DNA of 64,000 bases. Source: Polyangium fumosum (lineage in GTDB: Bacteria > Myxococcota_A > Polyangia > Polyangiales > Polyangiaceae). The notes under the pieces were generated by a model. That model did no database searches and had not been told where the DNA came from. It was given only the letters and a program-made list of their open reading frames with translations. Of the stretch, positions 28,002 to 38,752 are shown one piece after another. Positions within the stretch are counted from its first letter, which is position 1. Every line of letters starts with the position of its first letter. Both the position numbers and the translations under genes were made by a program. Location of the stretch: NCBI RefSeq assembly GCF_005144585.1, contig NZ_SSMQ01000002.1:186001-250000 (forward strand), given 5' to 3'.

Positions 28002-29204
28002 TCAGATCGCCGCTTCTTGCAGGGCCGCGCTCGCCTCGGCCGTGACGTCCGGCCAGGTCGGATCCGGCGTCGACACGTACTCGGCGATCGAACGAGCGTC
28101 CTCGCCTGCCTCGATCGCGCGCCGCGCCTGATCCGATCCCGTGAGCAGATCGAACGCGGGGATCGTGTCGATGTATTCGTACCGCTCCGTGCGGAACGTG
28201 AAGTTCTGCGGGTTCTGCCGGCGCGCCAGGGCGACGAGCGCGGTGTACGTGGCGACGGGGCGGAACGTCATGCGATCGGCGACGTGGATCTGCACGCCGC
28301 CGCAGATCTGCCCGGCGTGCTTCTGGAAGGTCGGCCGGAACGTGAGAGGCCGGGCGACGAATCCTTGCAGGCCCGTCGCCCGGAGCCCCTGCGCGAGCTG
28401 ATGCCCGTCGATCCACGGCGCGCCGACGATCTCGAAGGGCTGCGTCGTGCCGCGCCCCTCCGAGAGGTTCGTCCCTTCGAGCAAGCAGCCGCCCGGATAC
28501 ACGATCGCCGTGCAGCACGTCGGCATGTTCGGTGAGGGCATCACGAACGGCCGGTCCCAGGCGTCCGCGTACTTCTCGCGGTCCCAGCCTTCGACCGTCA
28601 CGATCGAGAGCGCGTCGCCGAGCGGGATGCCCTCGCGCCGCGCAAAGAGCGCCACGGTCTCGCCGATCGTGAGCGAGTGCCGGACCGGGATGGGCTCGAG
28701 GCCAACGAACGACAGGAAACCCGGCACTTGCGAACGGCCTTCGATCGTGCGGCGTGATCCCGTGATCGGGTTCGGTCGATCGAGCAGGATCACCGGCACG
28801 CCAGCCTTCGCCGCCGCGCGCGTCGCGAGCAACGCGGTCCAGACGAACGTGTAGTACCGCGAGCCGACGTCAGCGAGATCGATGAGCAACACGTCGATCG
28901 ACGCGAGGTGCTCGGGCCGCGGCGAGAGGTCCTCGAAGCGGTCGCCGTAGAGGCTGATGATCGGCGCGCCCGTGCGCTTGTCACGCGCGTGCGGCACGTC
29001 GACCATGTCCTGCGCTTCGCCTCCGTAGCCGTGCTCTGGCCCGAAGAAGAGCGCGGGCTTGGCGCCGATACGCGCGAGCACGTCACCGATGTGCTCGATG
29101 CCCCGATCCACGCTGGCCGGATGCGCGAGCACGCCGAAACGCGTGCGGTTCAGGCGGGAGGTGACCGAAGGGAGGCGAGGGAGCCGATCAAGTCCTACGA
29201 GCAC
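28002..29204 (-). CDS. DUF1343 / NamZ-type exo-beta-N-acetylmuramidase
   Basis: The family was described as exo-lytic N-acetylmuramidases that release MurNAc from peptidoglycan fragments. Family landmarks are present: GVLAHPASVDRGIEHIGDVL, the active-site region FFGPEHGYGGEAQDMV, IDLADVGSRYYTFVWT, LDRPNPITG, MPSPNMPT and LLEGTNLSEGRGTTQPFE. The 400-residue length is normal. No signal peptide is visible, so it may act on cytoplasmic muropeptides during cell-wall recycling. The start is the GTG at 29204, with GGAG about 12 nt upstream. It is divergent from the pseudokinase gene; a CCCTGG/CCAGGG inverted repeat (29223-29242) lies in the shared promoter region. Confidence 0.9.
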   Translation of the reverse strand: MLVGLDRLPRLPSVTSRLNRTRFGVLAHPASVDRGIEHIGDVLARIGAKPALFFGPEHGYGGEAQDMVDVPHARDKRTGAPIISLYGDRFEDLSPRPEHLASIDVLLIDLADVGSRYYTFVWTALLATRAAAKAGVPVILLDRPNPITGSRRTIEGRSQVPGFLSFVGLEPIPVRHSLTIGETVALFARREGIPLGDALSIVTVEGWDREKYADAWDRPFVMPSPNMPTCCTAIVYPGGCLLEGTNLSEGRGTTQPFEIVGAPWIDGHQLAQGLRATGLQGFVARPLTFRPTFQKHAGQICGGVQIHVADRMTFRPVATYTALVALARRQNPQNFTFRTERYEYIDTIPAFDLLTGSDQARRAIEAGEDARSIAEYVSTPDPTWPDVTAEASAALQEAAI

Positions 29205-29372
29205 TTTCCGGCCGTACTCCGGCCCTGGCCGCTCGTCCAGGGGTGAGCACGTGACTTACCAGGGTCTCCACAATTCTGAGGGAAATCATAGGGGTTCGCG
29301 CTTTGCGCGCGCAGGAATCCGTCGCCGTGGTAGCTTACATTTCGTCTTTTCGGGGGGTTACGGCGCCGCACG

Positions 29373-30842
<1,470 letters not shown>

Positions 30843-30912
30843 GCGCCTCGGAGATCGTACGAGGCCGTCGGTCCGACCGTCGAGAACTCGACTCCATGCG
30901 CCTTCCGCGCGG

Positions 30913-30918
30913 TATGAT
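30913..30918 (+). promoter_or_regulatory. Putative -10 box TATGAT before Ser/Thr kinase
   Basis: A near-consensus TATGAT in the 139-bp gap between the pseudokinase and kinase genes, 63 nt before the kinase ATG. A poor -35 (TCGACT) lies 19 nt upstream. If real, the kinase can be expressed apart from the pseudokinase. Confidence 0.35.
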
Positions 30919-30981
30919 GCAACGCCCACGCGCGCTCCGGGACCGTTCCCGGATCTTCCTCCCGACCCGATAGGGCAGCCG

Positions 30982-32565
30982 ATGACGCTTCAGCCCGGCA
31001 ACACCATCGAAGGCAAATACCGCATCGTCCGCCTCCTCGGGCAGGGCGGCATGGGCGCGGTGTACGAGGGCGAGAACGAGCGCATCCATCGCCGCGTGGC
31101 CATCAAGGTCCTGCACGCGTCCGTCTCGGGCAAGGAAGACGTCGTCCAGCGCTTCGAGCGCGAGGCGCAAGCCGCGGGCCGCATCGGCTCCGAGCACATC
31201 GTCGAGGTGCTCGACCTCGGCAACCTGCCGAGCGGCGAGCGCTTCATGGTGATGGAGTTCCTCGACGGCCAGAGCCTCGGCGATCGCATCAAGAAGCGAA
31301 AGCGCCTCACGCCGCAGGAGCTCGCGCCGCTCATCCACGGCATGCTCGAAGGGCTCGCGGCCGCGCACGACGCGGGGATCGTCCACCGCGATCTCAAGCC
31401 CGACAACGTCTACCTGATCAACAACAAGAACCAGCGCGACTTCGTCAAGATCCTCGACTTCGGCGTGTCGAAGTTCTCCGCGCTCGACACCGACATGAGC
31501 ATGACCAAGACCGGCGCGGTCATGGGCACGCCCTACTACATGTCGCCGGAGCAAGCGCGGGGCGGAAAGATCGACGCGCGCAGCGACCTCTACTCGGTCG
31601 GCGTGGTCATGTACCAGGCGATCACGGGGCGCCTGCCCTTCCAGGCGCAGACGTTCAACGAGCTCGTCTTCAAGATCGCGCTCGAGTCGCCCGATCCCGC
31701 CGAGCTCGTCGTGCCGAACCTCGACCCGAACTTCGCGGCGATCATCGCAAAGGCCATGATCCGCGACGCGAACGTCCGCTTCCAGACGGCGCGCGAGTTC
31801 CAGGCGGCCATCGCGCAGTGGATGATGGCGAATCCGGCGGGCCCCGAGCTCAGCGCCGGCCGCATCCCCACGATCCAGCCGGGCATGTTCGACCCGCGCA
31901 TGAGCCAGCAGAACCCGCTCGTCGGCACGGGGCCGCTCGGTTTGCCCGCGGGGTTCGATCCGCGCATGAGCCAGCAAAACCCGCTCGTCGGCACGGGTCA
32001 GCTCGGTTTGCCCGCAGGGTTCGATCCGCGCATGAGCCAGCAAAACCCGATGGTCATGGGCCAGCAGCCCATCCCGGGGACGAGCCTCGGCATGTCGCAC
32101 CCGAACCTCGGCATGTCGCACGCCGGTCTCACGGTCGCAGGCGCGCCCCCGAAGAGCGGCAACGGCGCCATGGTCGCGATCGGCTTGCTCGGCACGTTGC
32201 TCGTCGCCGCGAGCGGGCTCATCGTCTGGAAGTTCGTGCTCGACAAACCGGCGACAGGAACGCCGCCGGCCATGACCACGCAAGCCGCGGCGACACAGCC
32301 GCCGCCGATGCCGACGCCCACGCCGACGCTCGCGCCGACGCCCACGGCTGCGGCGACGGAGGAGGCGCCGACGCCGGCCGATACGAACACGGCCGCGGTC
32401 GGCACAACGACGCCGCCGATCGGCGCGGGAGGTCCGCTGCCGACGGGCGCGCGCACGAGCAACACGGCGCCCTTGGGCACCGGGACTGGGACGGGCAAGA
32501 AGCCGCCCACACCGACGACGACGGCGACGTCGACGGGCGGTCGCAAGATGGGCAGCGATCTCTGA
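30982..32565 (+). CDS. Transmembrane Ser/Thr protein kinase (PknB-type), active
   Basis: A 527-residue kinase with an intact catalytic core: glycine loop LGQGGMGAVYEG, VAIK Lys42, HRDLKPDN, DFG, MSPEQ and the lower lobe through RDANVRFQTAREF. After the kinase (about 12-280) come three copies of a 22-residue repeat beginning GFDPRMSQQNP, one membrane helix (about 392-415) and a Thr/Pro-rich tail ending GRKMGSDL. The tail end resembles that of the upstream pseudokinase. Kinases of this type sense envelope or other signals and phosphorylate FHA proteins and regulators. A TATGAT box lies 63 nt upstream of the ATG. Confidence 0.95.
   Translation: MTLQPGNTIEGKYRIVRLLGQGGMGAVYEGENERIHRRVAIKVLHASVSGKEDVVQRFEREAQAAGRIGSEHIVEVLDLGNLPSGERFMVMEFLDGQSLGDRIKKRKRLTPQELAPLIHGMLEGLAAAHDAGIVHRDLKPDNVYLINNKNQRDFVKILDFGVSKFSALDTDMSMTKTGAVMGTPYYMSPEQARGGKIDARSDLYSVGVVMYQAITGRLPFQAQTFNELVFKIALESPDPAELVVPNLDPNFAAIIAKAMIRDANVRFQTAREFQAAIAQWMMANPAGPELSAGRIPTIQPGMFDPRMSQQNPLVGTGPLGLPAGFDPRMSQQNPLVGTGQLGLPAGFDPRMSQQNPMVMGQQPIPGTSLGMSHPNLGMSHAGLTVAGAPPKSGNGAMVAIGLLGTLLVAASGLIVWKFVLDKPATGTPPAMTTQAAATQPPPMPTPTPTLAPTPTAAATEEAPTPADTNTAAVGTTTPPIGAGGPLPTGARTSNTAPLGTGTGTGKKPPTPTTTATSTGGRKMGSDL
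31888..32051 (+). repeat. 66-bp in-frame tandem repeat in kinase gene
   Basis: Units begin at 31888, 31954 and 32020 (period 66 bp, third copy partial), coding for a 22-residue unit starting FDPRMSQQNPLVGTG between the kinase domain and the membrane helix. Confidence 0.9.
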
Positions 32566-32584
32566 GATCGCCGCCCGCGCAGAC

Positions 32585-33964
32585 CTACCGAACCGCCGTG
32601 TAAAACGTCGCCTTGTCGCGACGAATCCGCAGCAAGAGCCGCCCGTCCTGCGCCGCTTTCTGCACGTCGGCCGACAAGGGCAGCCGCGCGAAGTCTGCCT
32701 CCAGCACGACGTCGCCGGGCTTGAGCCCCGCTCGATCCGCCGGCGAATCCGCCGACACGGCCACGATCTGCGCGAGCGAGCTGCCGCCGTCGATCTCCAC
32801 GTCCCGCAGCGTGATCCCGAGTCCCTGCGGGCTCGACACCTTGCGCTCGACCGGCAAGGCCGGCGGCGACGTCTCGCTCTTCGCTTCGAGCGTCACCTTC
32901 GTCTGGTAGCGCTTGCCGCTGCGGATCACCTCCATCGCCAGCACTTCGCCGTCGTCGTGCAGGAAGAGCTCGCGGATCACGTCCTGCGCGTCGGCGATCG
33001 AGCGCGCGCCGATCTTCGTGACGATGTCGCCCGGCTCGAGGTGCGCCTTCTGCGCAGGCCCGCCTGTCACCACGGTGTTGACGAGCGCCCCCGAGGTCGG
33101 CGCGCTCGGAATCTCGGCCGCGAGCTGCGGCGTGAGGTCCTGGATTCCGATGCCGATCCAGGCGCGCATCACGCGCCCCGTCTTCAGGATCTGCGTGGCC
33201 ACGCGCCGCGCGATATTCGAAGGCACGGCGAGGCCGATGCCCTGGCCCTTGCTCACGATCATCGTGTTGATGCCGAGCACCTGGCCGTCGAGGTTCACGA
33301 GCGGCCCGCCGGAGTTGCCCGGGTTGATGCTCGCGTCCGTCTGCAGATAGTCCTCGATCGCGTTCATCCCCACGCCGCCGCGTCCCTTCGCGCTGAGCAC
33401 GCCGGTGGTCACGGTGTGGCCGAGGCCGAAGGGCGATCCGATCGCCACGACCCACTCGCCCACGCGCGCGGCGTCGCTGTCGGCGAACGCCGCGACGGGC
33501 AGGTTCGTCGCGTCGACGCGGAGCACGGCGAGGTCGGTCGCGGGGTCACGGCCGGCCACGCGCGCGGGCAAGGTGCGGCCGTCCTTGAGGCGCACGTTGA
33601 TGGCGCGCGCGTCCTCGATGACGTGGTTGTTCGTGAGGATCGCGCCGTCGGCCGAGAAGATCACGCCCGAGCCCATCCCGCGCGTCGTCGCGTCGGCGCG
33701 GAACCAGCGGCCCGCGGAGCTCTCGCCGCTTCCGACCGTCACGTCGATCTGCACGACGGCCGGGCTCGTCTTCTCGGCGACCGCGACGAACGTATCGCCG
33801 AGCGCGCGCACGTCGGCCGCCGTGGGCAAACCTCGCGCGGGCGTGGGGAGCGCGGGCGGCGGCGGCGGGGCCTTCGGGCGCGGGACCTGCGCGGAAGCGA
33901 CCGCAGAGGCCGAGCCGAGCCCGGCCATGACCAGCATCGAGGCGAGCATGCAGCGAGGGCGCAT
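32585..33964 (-). CDS. HtrA/DegP-type periplasmic serine protease
   Basis: A trypsin-like quality-control protease. After a signal peptide (residues 1-25) and a Pro-rich spacer, the protease domain carries the catalytic triad His114 (TNNHVIED), Asp144 (ATDLAVLRVD) and Ser218 (PGNSGGPL). Two PDZ domains follow (about 285-365 and 385-455; GALVNTVVTGGPAQKAHLEP and VSADSPADRAGLKPGDVV). The ATG at 33964 is chosen over an upstream in-frame start because GGAGG lies 4 nt before it. A CATAAT box is at 33992-33997 on this strand. It converges with the kinase gene, 19 bp apart. Confidence 0.94.
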   Translation of the reverse strand: MRPRCMLASMLVMAGLGSASAVASAQVPRPKAPPPPPALPTPARGLPTAADVRALGDTFVAVAEKTSPAVVQIDVTVGSGESSAGRWFRADATTRGMGSGVIFSADGAILTNNHVIEDARAINVRLKDGRTLPARVAGRDPATDLAVLRVDATNLPVAAFADSDAARVGEWVVAIGSPFGLGHTVTTGVLSAKGRGGVGMNAIEDYLQTDASINPGNSGGPLVNLDGQVLGINTMIVSKGQGIGLAVPSNIARRVATQILKTGRVMRAWIGIGIQDLTPQLAAEIPSAPTSGALVNTVVTGGPAQKAHLEPGDIVTKIGARSIADAQDVIRELFLHDDGEVLAMEVIRSGKRYQTKVTLEAKSETSPPALPVERKVSSPQGLGITLRDVEIDGGSSLAQIVAVSADSPADRAGLKPGDVVLEADFARLPLSADVQKAAQDGRLLLRIRRDKATFYTAVR

Positions 33965-34036
33965 CGTTCCTCCGACGAAAACAGGGGTTCGATTATGGAT
34001 CTCTCGGGGCCACGAAAGCACGCGGAAGACGCGCGC

Positions 34037-34870
34037 CTACGTCCTCGTCTCGCTCGGCCACGCCTCCCGCCCCTCGTCAGCGAGCGTCACCGAGACCAGA
34101 TACAGCCCATCCGGAGGCGCGGTGATGCCCGCGTCGTCCCTGCGCTTCGAGGCGAGCGCGCGCGACACGGCGCCTGGCGCGAGCCGCTCCCGCGCGACGT
34201 CCACGAACGTCCCGACGAGGATACGCACCATGTTGTGCATGAACGCGTCGCCCTCGACCTCGATCCGGACGAGGCGGGGATCGTCCCGGTCGACCTCCAC
34301 CGAGACACGCCGCAACGTTCGCACCGTGTTTTCCCGCGGATCCGCGGCGGACCGGAACGCAGCGAAGTCGTGCGTGCCGACGGCGAGGCTCGCTTCGGCC
34401 GCGGCGCGCGTGATCGCGGCGTCGTCGCGGAGCTGATCCACGCGCCACACGCGCCCTTCGAGGAAGGGATCCCGCACGAGGTCGCGCAGGAGCAGATATC
34501 GATACCGCTTGCCCTGGCTCGCGAACCGCGGCGTGAACCCGCGCGGCACGAGCGACGCGCGGCGCACCGCGATCTCCTTCGGCAGATGCCTCGCCGTGCC
34601 GAGCACCCATCCTCGCGGCGGGACCACGCGCGACGGATCGAACGCGACGCGCTGGCCGAAGGCGTGCACGCCCGCGTCGGTGCGGCTCGACCCGCGGATC
34701 TCGCGGATCGTCGGATCGAGGGCGCGGACCGCGGCGAGCAGCTCGCCTGCGATCGTGCGGCGATCCGGCTGGTGGGCGAAGCCAGAGAAGATGCGGCCGT
34801 CGTAGGCGACGGTGAGAAGAATGCCGTCGGGAAGGGGGGATTCGCCCCTCTCGTCAGCGGGCTCGTTCAT
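34037..34870 (-). CDS. truA: tRNA pseudouridine(38-40) synthase TruA
   Basis: Converts uridines 38-40 of tRNA anticodon arms to pseudouridine. The catalytic Asp lies in GSSRTDAGVHAFGQ, and the other family motifs are present: VAYDGRIFSGFAHQP near the start, KRYRYLLL, HDFAAFRSA and FMHNMVRILVGT. The 277-residue length is normal. It lies 15 bp after a small lipoprotein gene on the same strand. Confidence 0.96.
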   Translation of the reverse strand: MNEPADERGESPLPDGILLTVAYDGRIFSGFAHQPDRRTIAGELLAAVRALDPTIREIRGSSRTDAGVHAFGQRVAFDPSRVVPPRGWVLGTARHLPKEIAVRRASLVPRGFTPRFASQGKRYRYLLLRDLVRDPFLEGRVWRVDQLRDDAAITRAAAEASLAVGTHDFAAFRSAADPRENTVRTLRRVSVEVDRDDPRLVRIEVEGDAFMHNMVRILVGTFVDVARERLAPGAVSRALASKRRDDAGITAPPDGLYLVSVTLADEGREAWPSETRT

Positions 34871-34885
34871 GGAAGGGGTCGCTGG

Positions 34886-35227
34886 CTAATTGCCACCGCC
34901 ACCGCCGCCGGAGCCTCCGGTCGGCTCGGGCGCGGCGCCGTAGCCGTAGAGGCAGGCTTGGAGCTCGTAGCCCTGGAGGTCCTTGCAGCACTCGGCCGGG
35001 GGCGAGACCTTGCCGTTGACGACGCAGGTGGCGAACGGGTTGCAGCCGTTGTCGACGTCGATGTGCCCGTTCTCGCTGAGGTCCTGGTTGCACGTGGGCG
35101 TCGTGCCCTCCTCGGACGCGCACGCCGCGGCGCCGCACAGGAGCGCCACGACGATCGCCGCGAGCAGCGGAGAGGCCTTACCGACGCCTTTCGGGGAAGT
35201 GAGGGGTTTCATCGAGGTCGTGCTCAT
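34886..35227 (-). CDS. Small Cys-rich lipoprotein
   Basis: A 113-residue secreted protein. A hydrophobic signal (LLAAIVVALLCGAAACASEE) ends in a lipobox Cys. The mature part has six more cysteines, including one adjacent pair, in a short span (TPTCNQDLSENGH, NGCNPFATCV, AECCKDL, QACLYG), consistent with disulfide bonds, and ends with a Gly/Ser run. No family is recognised. It sits between rsmD and truA on the same strand, close enough to share a transcript with truA. Several starts are possible; the first ATG is used. Confidence 0.75.
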   Translation of the reverse strand: MSTTSMKPLTSPKGVGKASPLLAAIVVALLCGAAACASEEGTTPTCNQDLSENGHIDVDNGCNPFATCVVNGKVSPPAECCKDLQGYELQACLYGYGAAPEPTGGSGGGGGGN

Positions 35228-35293
35228 GGCTGGAAAGGGGTGCGCGCGAGCGCGGTGCGTGCGCTCTCTCGCGAAGCGATGCGTTCCTGTACC

Positions 35294-35875
35294 TTACCCA
35301 TCTGCGGCCCCGGAGGGAACGTCCTCCGCGCGCGTGTACAAGGAGATCGCCGTATCTCCGTAGATCCGCGTCTCGTCGCGGACGAGGCGCGCAGGCTCGG
35401 GCGGAGCATCGCGGCTCGCGTGTTCGAGCACGACGCGGGCCCCGGGCGCCGCGAGGCTCGACGTCTCGGCGGCGAGCGCATCGAGCACGCGCGCCGCTTC
35501 GGCGAGCGCGGCGTACGGCGGATCGAGCAGGATGAGCTCGAAAGGGCCGAACGGCGCGAGCGACGCGAGGGCGCGCGTCACCGGCTGCGTGATCACCCGC
35601 GACGCGCTCTCGATCCCGAGCGACGCGAGGTTTTGCCGGAGCGCGGCGAGCGCGGGGCGGCCGTTCTCGACGAACACCACGCGCGAGGCGCCGCGCGAAA
35701 ACGCCTCGATCCCGAGCGCGCCCGTGCCTGCGTAAAGGTCGAGCACGGCCGCGCCCGAGACATCGCCGAGCACGTTGAAGAGCGCCTCGCGCACGCGGTC
35801 GCTCGTCGGCCGCGTGGCGTGCCCCGACGGGGCGACGAGCCTGCGTCCGCCGAGCGAGCCGCCGATCACGCGCAT
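35294..35875 (-). CDS. rsmD: 16S rRNA (guanine(966)-N2)-methyltransferase RsmD
   Basis: Methylates G966 of 16S rRNA in the 30S subunit. The start MRVIGGSLGGRRL is typical of the family; the SAM site VLDLYAGTGALGIEAFSRGA and the catalytic DPPY motif (LLDPPYAAL) follow. The ATG at 35875 gives the normal 193 residues; upstream in-frame sequence is not family-like. It is 28 bp downstream of the PEGA-protein stop. Confidence 0.95.
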   Translation of the reverse strand: MRVIGGSLGGRRLVAPSGHATRPTSDRVREALFNVLGDVSGAAVLDLYAGTGALGIEAFSRGASRVVFVENGRPALAALRQNLASLGIESASRVITQPVTRALASLAPFGPFELILLDPPYAALAEAARVLDALAAETSSLAAPGARVVLEHASRDAPPEPARLVRDETRIYGDTAISLYTRAEDVPSGAADG

Positions 35876-35903
35876 GGGTGGAGAGGTGGAGAGCGCTTCG
35901 GGG

Positions 35904-37049
35904 TCAGAAGCGGAAGCCGACGTCGAGCTTGCCGCCGGTCCGATCGACGCGGGGCAGGACCATGAAGCCCGTCGTGGGTTTTTCCTTCGAGGCCGTACCA
36001 CTCGTCGCGATGAGGAACACGCCTGCGCCCGCCGCGACGGCCGCGAGCGGGTAGAAGACGAGCTGCAGGAGCTGGCCCGTCTCGCCCTTCGAGCAGAGGC
36101 TGTCCACGGCGGGCTTGTCGAAGCCGAGGGCGGTCGGCTGGCTGCCCCGCGCGAGCTCGCAGATGTTCGTCTGCTGGTCGTAGAGCGCCTGGTTCTGGTC
36201 GTACACCGGATCCTTGTTGACCCCGTTCACGGTCACGGTGCCGTAGATCCCGACTGCGCCGAACGCGACGCCCGCGCCGATCGCGGCGAAGCCGCCGATG
36301 CGCTTCCAGTTCGTCGGCGACGTGTCGCCGGCGGGGACGGGCGCGACGACCACGTCCGTCGGCGAGTTCGGCTTGACCGTGATCTCGGTCGACATGTCGG
36401 CGTATCCGGGCGCCTTCACCACGAGGTTGTGCGTGCCCGAGGGGACGAAGAACGTGCCCTCGCCGTTCGCGAGCGCGCCGAGCGGCTGACCATCCACGAA
36501 GACCTGCCCGGCCACGCTGCCGGCCTTGACCTTCACCTCGCCCTTGGGCGGGCCGTCCGTCAGCTTGTTGAGCGCCTCGGTGGCGATCTTCCGCAGCGCC
36601 TCGTCCTGCGACTCGGTCAGGTTCGCGGTGTATTCGACCTTGTGGTCCGTCGTGCCCTTGCCGCGCACCCAGAAATGCAGCTCGCCGACGACGTTGCCGC
36701 CTTTGCCCTTGTCGAGCTTGCCCCACACGTACCGGTCGGCGCGGATCTGATCGGCGATGCGCGACTGACACCCCGCGTCCGGCGGATCCGGGCACTTCAG
36801 CGAGAGCGTGAGCACCTCGAGCGAGTAGTCCCCTTCGCCCTGCGACCAACCCGGCGTCGCGCGGACCGCGTTCCGCAGCGCCTTCGTGAGCGCCTCCGCC
36901 TGGTCGTCGGCGTCCATCGTTTGGACCGAAATGATGTGGATCGGCAGCGTGTCGGGCCCTGGCTCGGAGGCCTGGGCCGCGCCGACGGACATCCACATCG
37001 CAAGCGCGAGCGTCGTCGCCAGACCGTATCGGGGTGCGCGCGTGGTCAT
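35904..37049 (-). CDS. Secreted PEGA-domain protein with two C-terminal membrane helices
   Basis: A 381-residue envelope protein with a signal peptide (LATTLALAMWMSVGAAQA). Residues 30-165 look like a domain related to surface-receptor or TolB-like N-terminal folds (DADDQAEALTKALRNAVRAT, with a CPDPPDAGC loop). A PEGA domain follows (about 175-235: VAGQVFVDGQPLGALANGEG, VPSGTHNLVVKAPGYA), then two membrane helices (about 255-280 and 330-350) around a loop with two Cys. PEGA domains are common in myxobacterial surface proteins and may bind cell-wall material; the exact role is unknown. A GGAGGAGAG purine tract precedes the ATG. Confidence 0.85.
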   Translation of the reverse strand: MTTRAPRYGLATTLALAMWMSVGAAQASEPGPDTLPIHIISVQTMDADDQAEALTKALRNAVRATPGWSQGEGDYSLEVLTLSLKCPDPPDAGCQSRIADQIRADRYVWGKLDKGKGGNVVGELHFWVRGKGTTDHKVEYTANLTESQDEALRKIATEALNKLTDGPPKGEVKVKAGSVAGQVFVDGQPLGALANGEGTFFVPSGTHNLVVKAPGYADMSTEITVKPNSPTDVVVAPVPAGDTSPTNWKRIGGFAAIGAGVAFGAVGIYGTVTVNGVNKDPVYDQNQALYDQQTNICELARGSQPTALGFDKPAVDSLCSKGETGQLLQLVFYPLAAVAAGAGVFLIATSGTASKEKPTTGFMVLPRVDRTGGKLDVGFRF

Positions 37050-37143
37050 CTTGCCGCTCTCTCTCCTCCGCGCGACCACGTTATCCTCCCTTGGGCTGGT
37101 TCCGCAATTATGCGGTGACGGGGCGAGGAGGATCACGCTGGGC

Positions 37144-38739
37144 TCAGCCGATCTCGACCTTGCTCCACATGTCGCGGCGCATCTTCTCCTTGCGGCGGTC
37201 GGTCCGCGTGACGAGCCGTGCCGCCCCCCACGCCGCGAGGAGCTGTCCCTCTTGCCCGAGGCCGGGCAGCACGCTGCGACCCACGAGCAAGGTGCGCTCG
37301 ATCGGCCCGCGAATCGGCTCACCGCCGAGCCCGAGGTACCCCGGCGGATCCACGTCGAGCTGCCGAACCATGGGCTCCGGCGCGAGCCCGGCGCCCGTGA
37401 GCGAGCCGCGATCCACCGGGCGAAATCGGCCGTCCTCGTACACCCAGACCGGGAGGCCATCGTGCACCGAGTCGACCACGCGCAGGTGACGTTCGAGGAA
37501 CGGCAGCTCCGCCGCGAGCGTCGACAACACCACTTCGCGCATGCCGAGGACCGGGATCGGGCTCCGATCGGGCAGGAGCACCTCCGCGACGAGCAGCGAT
37601 TCTCCGCGCACGCCGGGCATCACGTGCCGCTCCAGGTGAATCACGGGGCGCTGCGCGGCCGGCGGCGCGCTCGAACGCGTGCCCGCCGCCGCAGCCGTGC
37701 GCGCCGTGCTCCGGAGCGCGGGACGATCGCCGGTCAGCACGAAGCTCTCCACGCCGAGCGGCGCGGGCAACCCCTCGTCGCGCACCACGAGCGACACGAC
37801 GAACCTGCCGACCGACGACGTGATCCGCGGCCACTCGCGCTGGGCGCGCTTGTGGATGCCCTCGCCCCCGGAGAGCGCCGCGAGACCCTCGCCGTCGAGG
37901 TCGGCGATCACGAAGCTCGCGCCCGTCGGCCCCTCGTCGCCGTCGACGACCACGCCCGCGGCCGCGCCACGCCGGAGGTGCAAGGCCCGCGCGCGCGCCG
38001 AGAGCATGCAACGGCCGCCGTGCGCCACGATGCGATCGACGAGGAACTGTTCGAGCTCGTCCTCGCCGCCGGGGAGCGTGTAGAGGCCACGCGTCCACGC
38101 GCCGTGCAGACGCGCGACCGCGAACGGCGGCGGCAGCGAGGCGAGATCGGTCGCGAACGAGACCGACGACGTCACGACCTGCCGAAAAAAATGCCCGCGC
38201 GGCAGCTCGACCAGGAGATCCGCGTCCGGCTCGGCGCGCACGTAGGGCAACATCGCGGCATACCGCCCCGTCTCGCGCCGCTCCCAGAACGTACCGGGCG
38301 GCCAGACCGCGTCCCTCTCGAAGGCCTCGTCGGCGGCGCCGTTCACGCGGGCGAGCTCGGCGTAGAGATCGTCCACGACGCGGCGCACCTCGGGCATCTC
38401 GCGATCGATCTCGCGACCGAAGAGCACGAGATCGGGCGGGATGTCGAGCCTACGCCGCGGCGCGAGCACCTGCATCATGGGGCTCGCCGACACCACGCGC
38501 CGCTTCCACGTCTGCGACTGCGCGAGCTCCACGAGCACACGCGTCCACGCGGGCGAGCTCGCCGCGAGCATGGTGAACGCGCGCCTGCGCAGCGTGCGCT
38601 CGCCGAGCTTGTAACTCGCGGGCCTCCCGCCCTGGCCGAGCACGAGCACCGTGAAGTCGCGCCGCGCGAGCAGCGCGGCCGTCACCAGAGCGCCGAGCGA
38701 TCGACCCAGGACGACGACGTCGAAATGCTTCGAGGTCAC
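37144..38739 (-). CDS. FAD-dependent oxidoreductase, phytoene-desaturase-like fold
   Basis: The N-terminal Rossmann motif VVVLGRSLGALVTAALLARR (about residues 8-27) and the C-terminal FAD-site stretch LLVGRSVLPGLGQEGQLLAAW (near 495-515) mark a two-dinucleotide-domain flavoprotein like carotenoid desaturases and isomerases. The first glycine motif is GRSLGAL rather than GxGxxG, so FAD binding may be altered. No carotenoid pathway genes are nearby and the substrate is unknown. It starts 13 bp upstream of the purN stop region on the same strand, so both may be one transcript. Confidence 0.8.
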   Translation of the reverse strand: MTSKHFDVVVLGRSLGALVTAALLARRDFTVLVLGQGGRPASYKLGERTLRRRAFTMLAASSPAWTRVLVELAQSQTWKRRVVSASPMMQVLAPRRRLDIPPDLVLFGREIDREMPEVRRVVDDLYAELARVNGAADEAFERDAVWPPGTFWERRETGRYAAMLPYVRAEPDADLLVELPRGHFFRQVVTSSVSFATDLASLPPPFAVARLHGAWTRGLYTLPGGEDELEQFLVDRIVAHGGRCMLSARARALHLRRGAAAGVVVDGDEGPTGASFVIADLDGEGLAALSGGEGIHKRAQREWPRITSSVGRFVVSLVVRDEGLPAPLGVESFVLTGDRPALRSTARTAAAAGTRSSAPPAAQRPVIHLERHVMPGVRGESLLVAEVLLPDRSPIPVLGMREVVLSTLAAELPFLERHLRVVDSVHDGLPVWVYEDGRFRPVDRGSLTGAGLAPEPMVRQLDVDPPGYLGLGGEPIRGPIERTLLVGRSVLPGLGQEGQLLAAWGAARLVTRTDRRKEKMRRDMWSKVEIG

Positions 38740-38752
38740 GACGCGCTCTCCC

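Noticed and set aside
29223-29242. CCCTGG/CCAGGG inverted repeat between the NamZ-like and pseudokinase genes as an operator
   Set aside because: A single 6-bp repeat in GC-rich DNA is likely by chance, and no regulator gene is adjacent.
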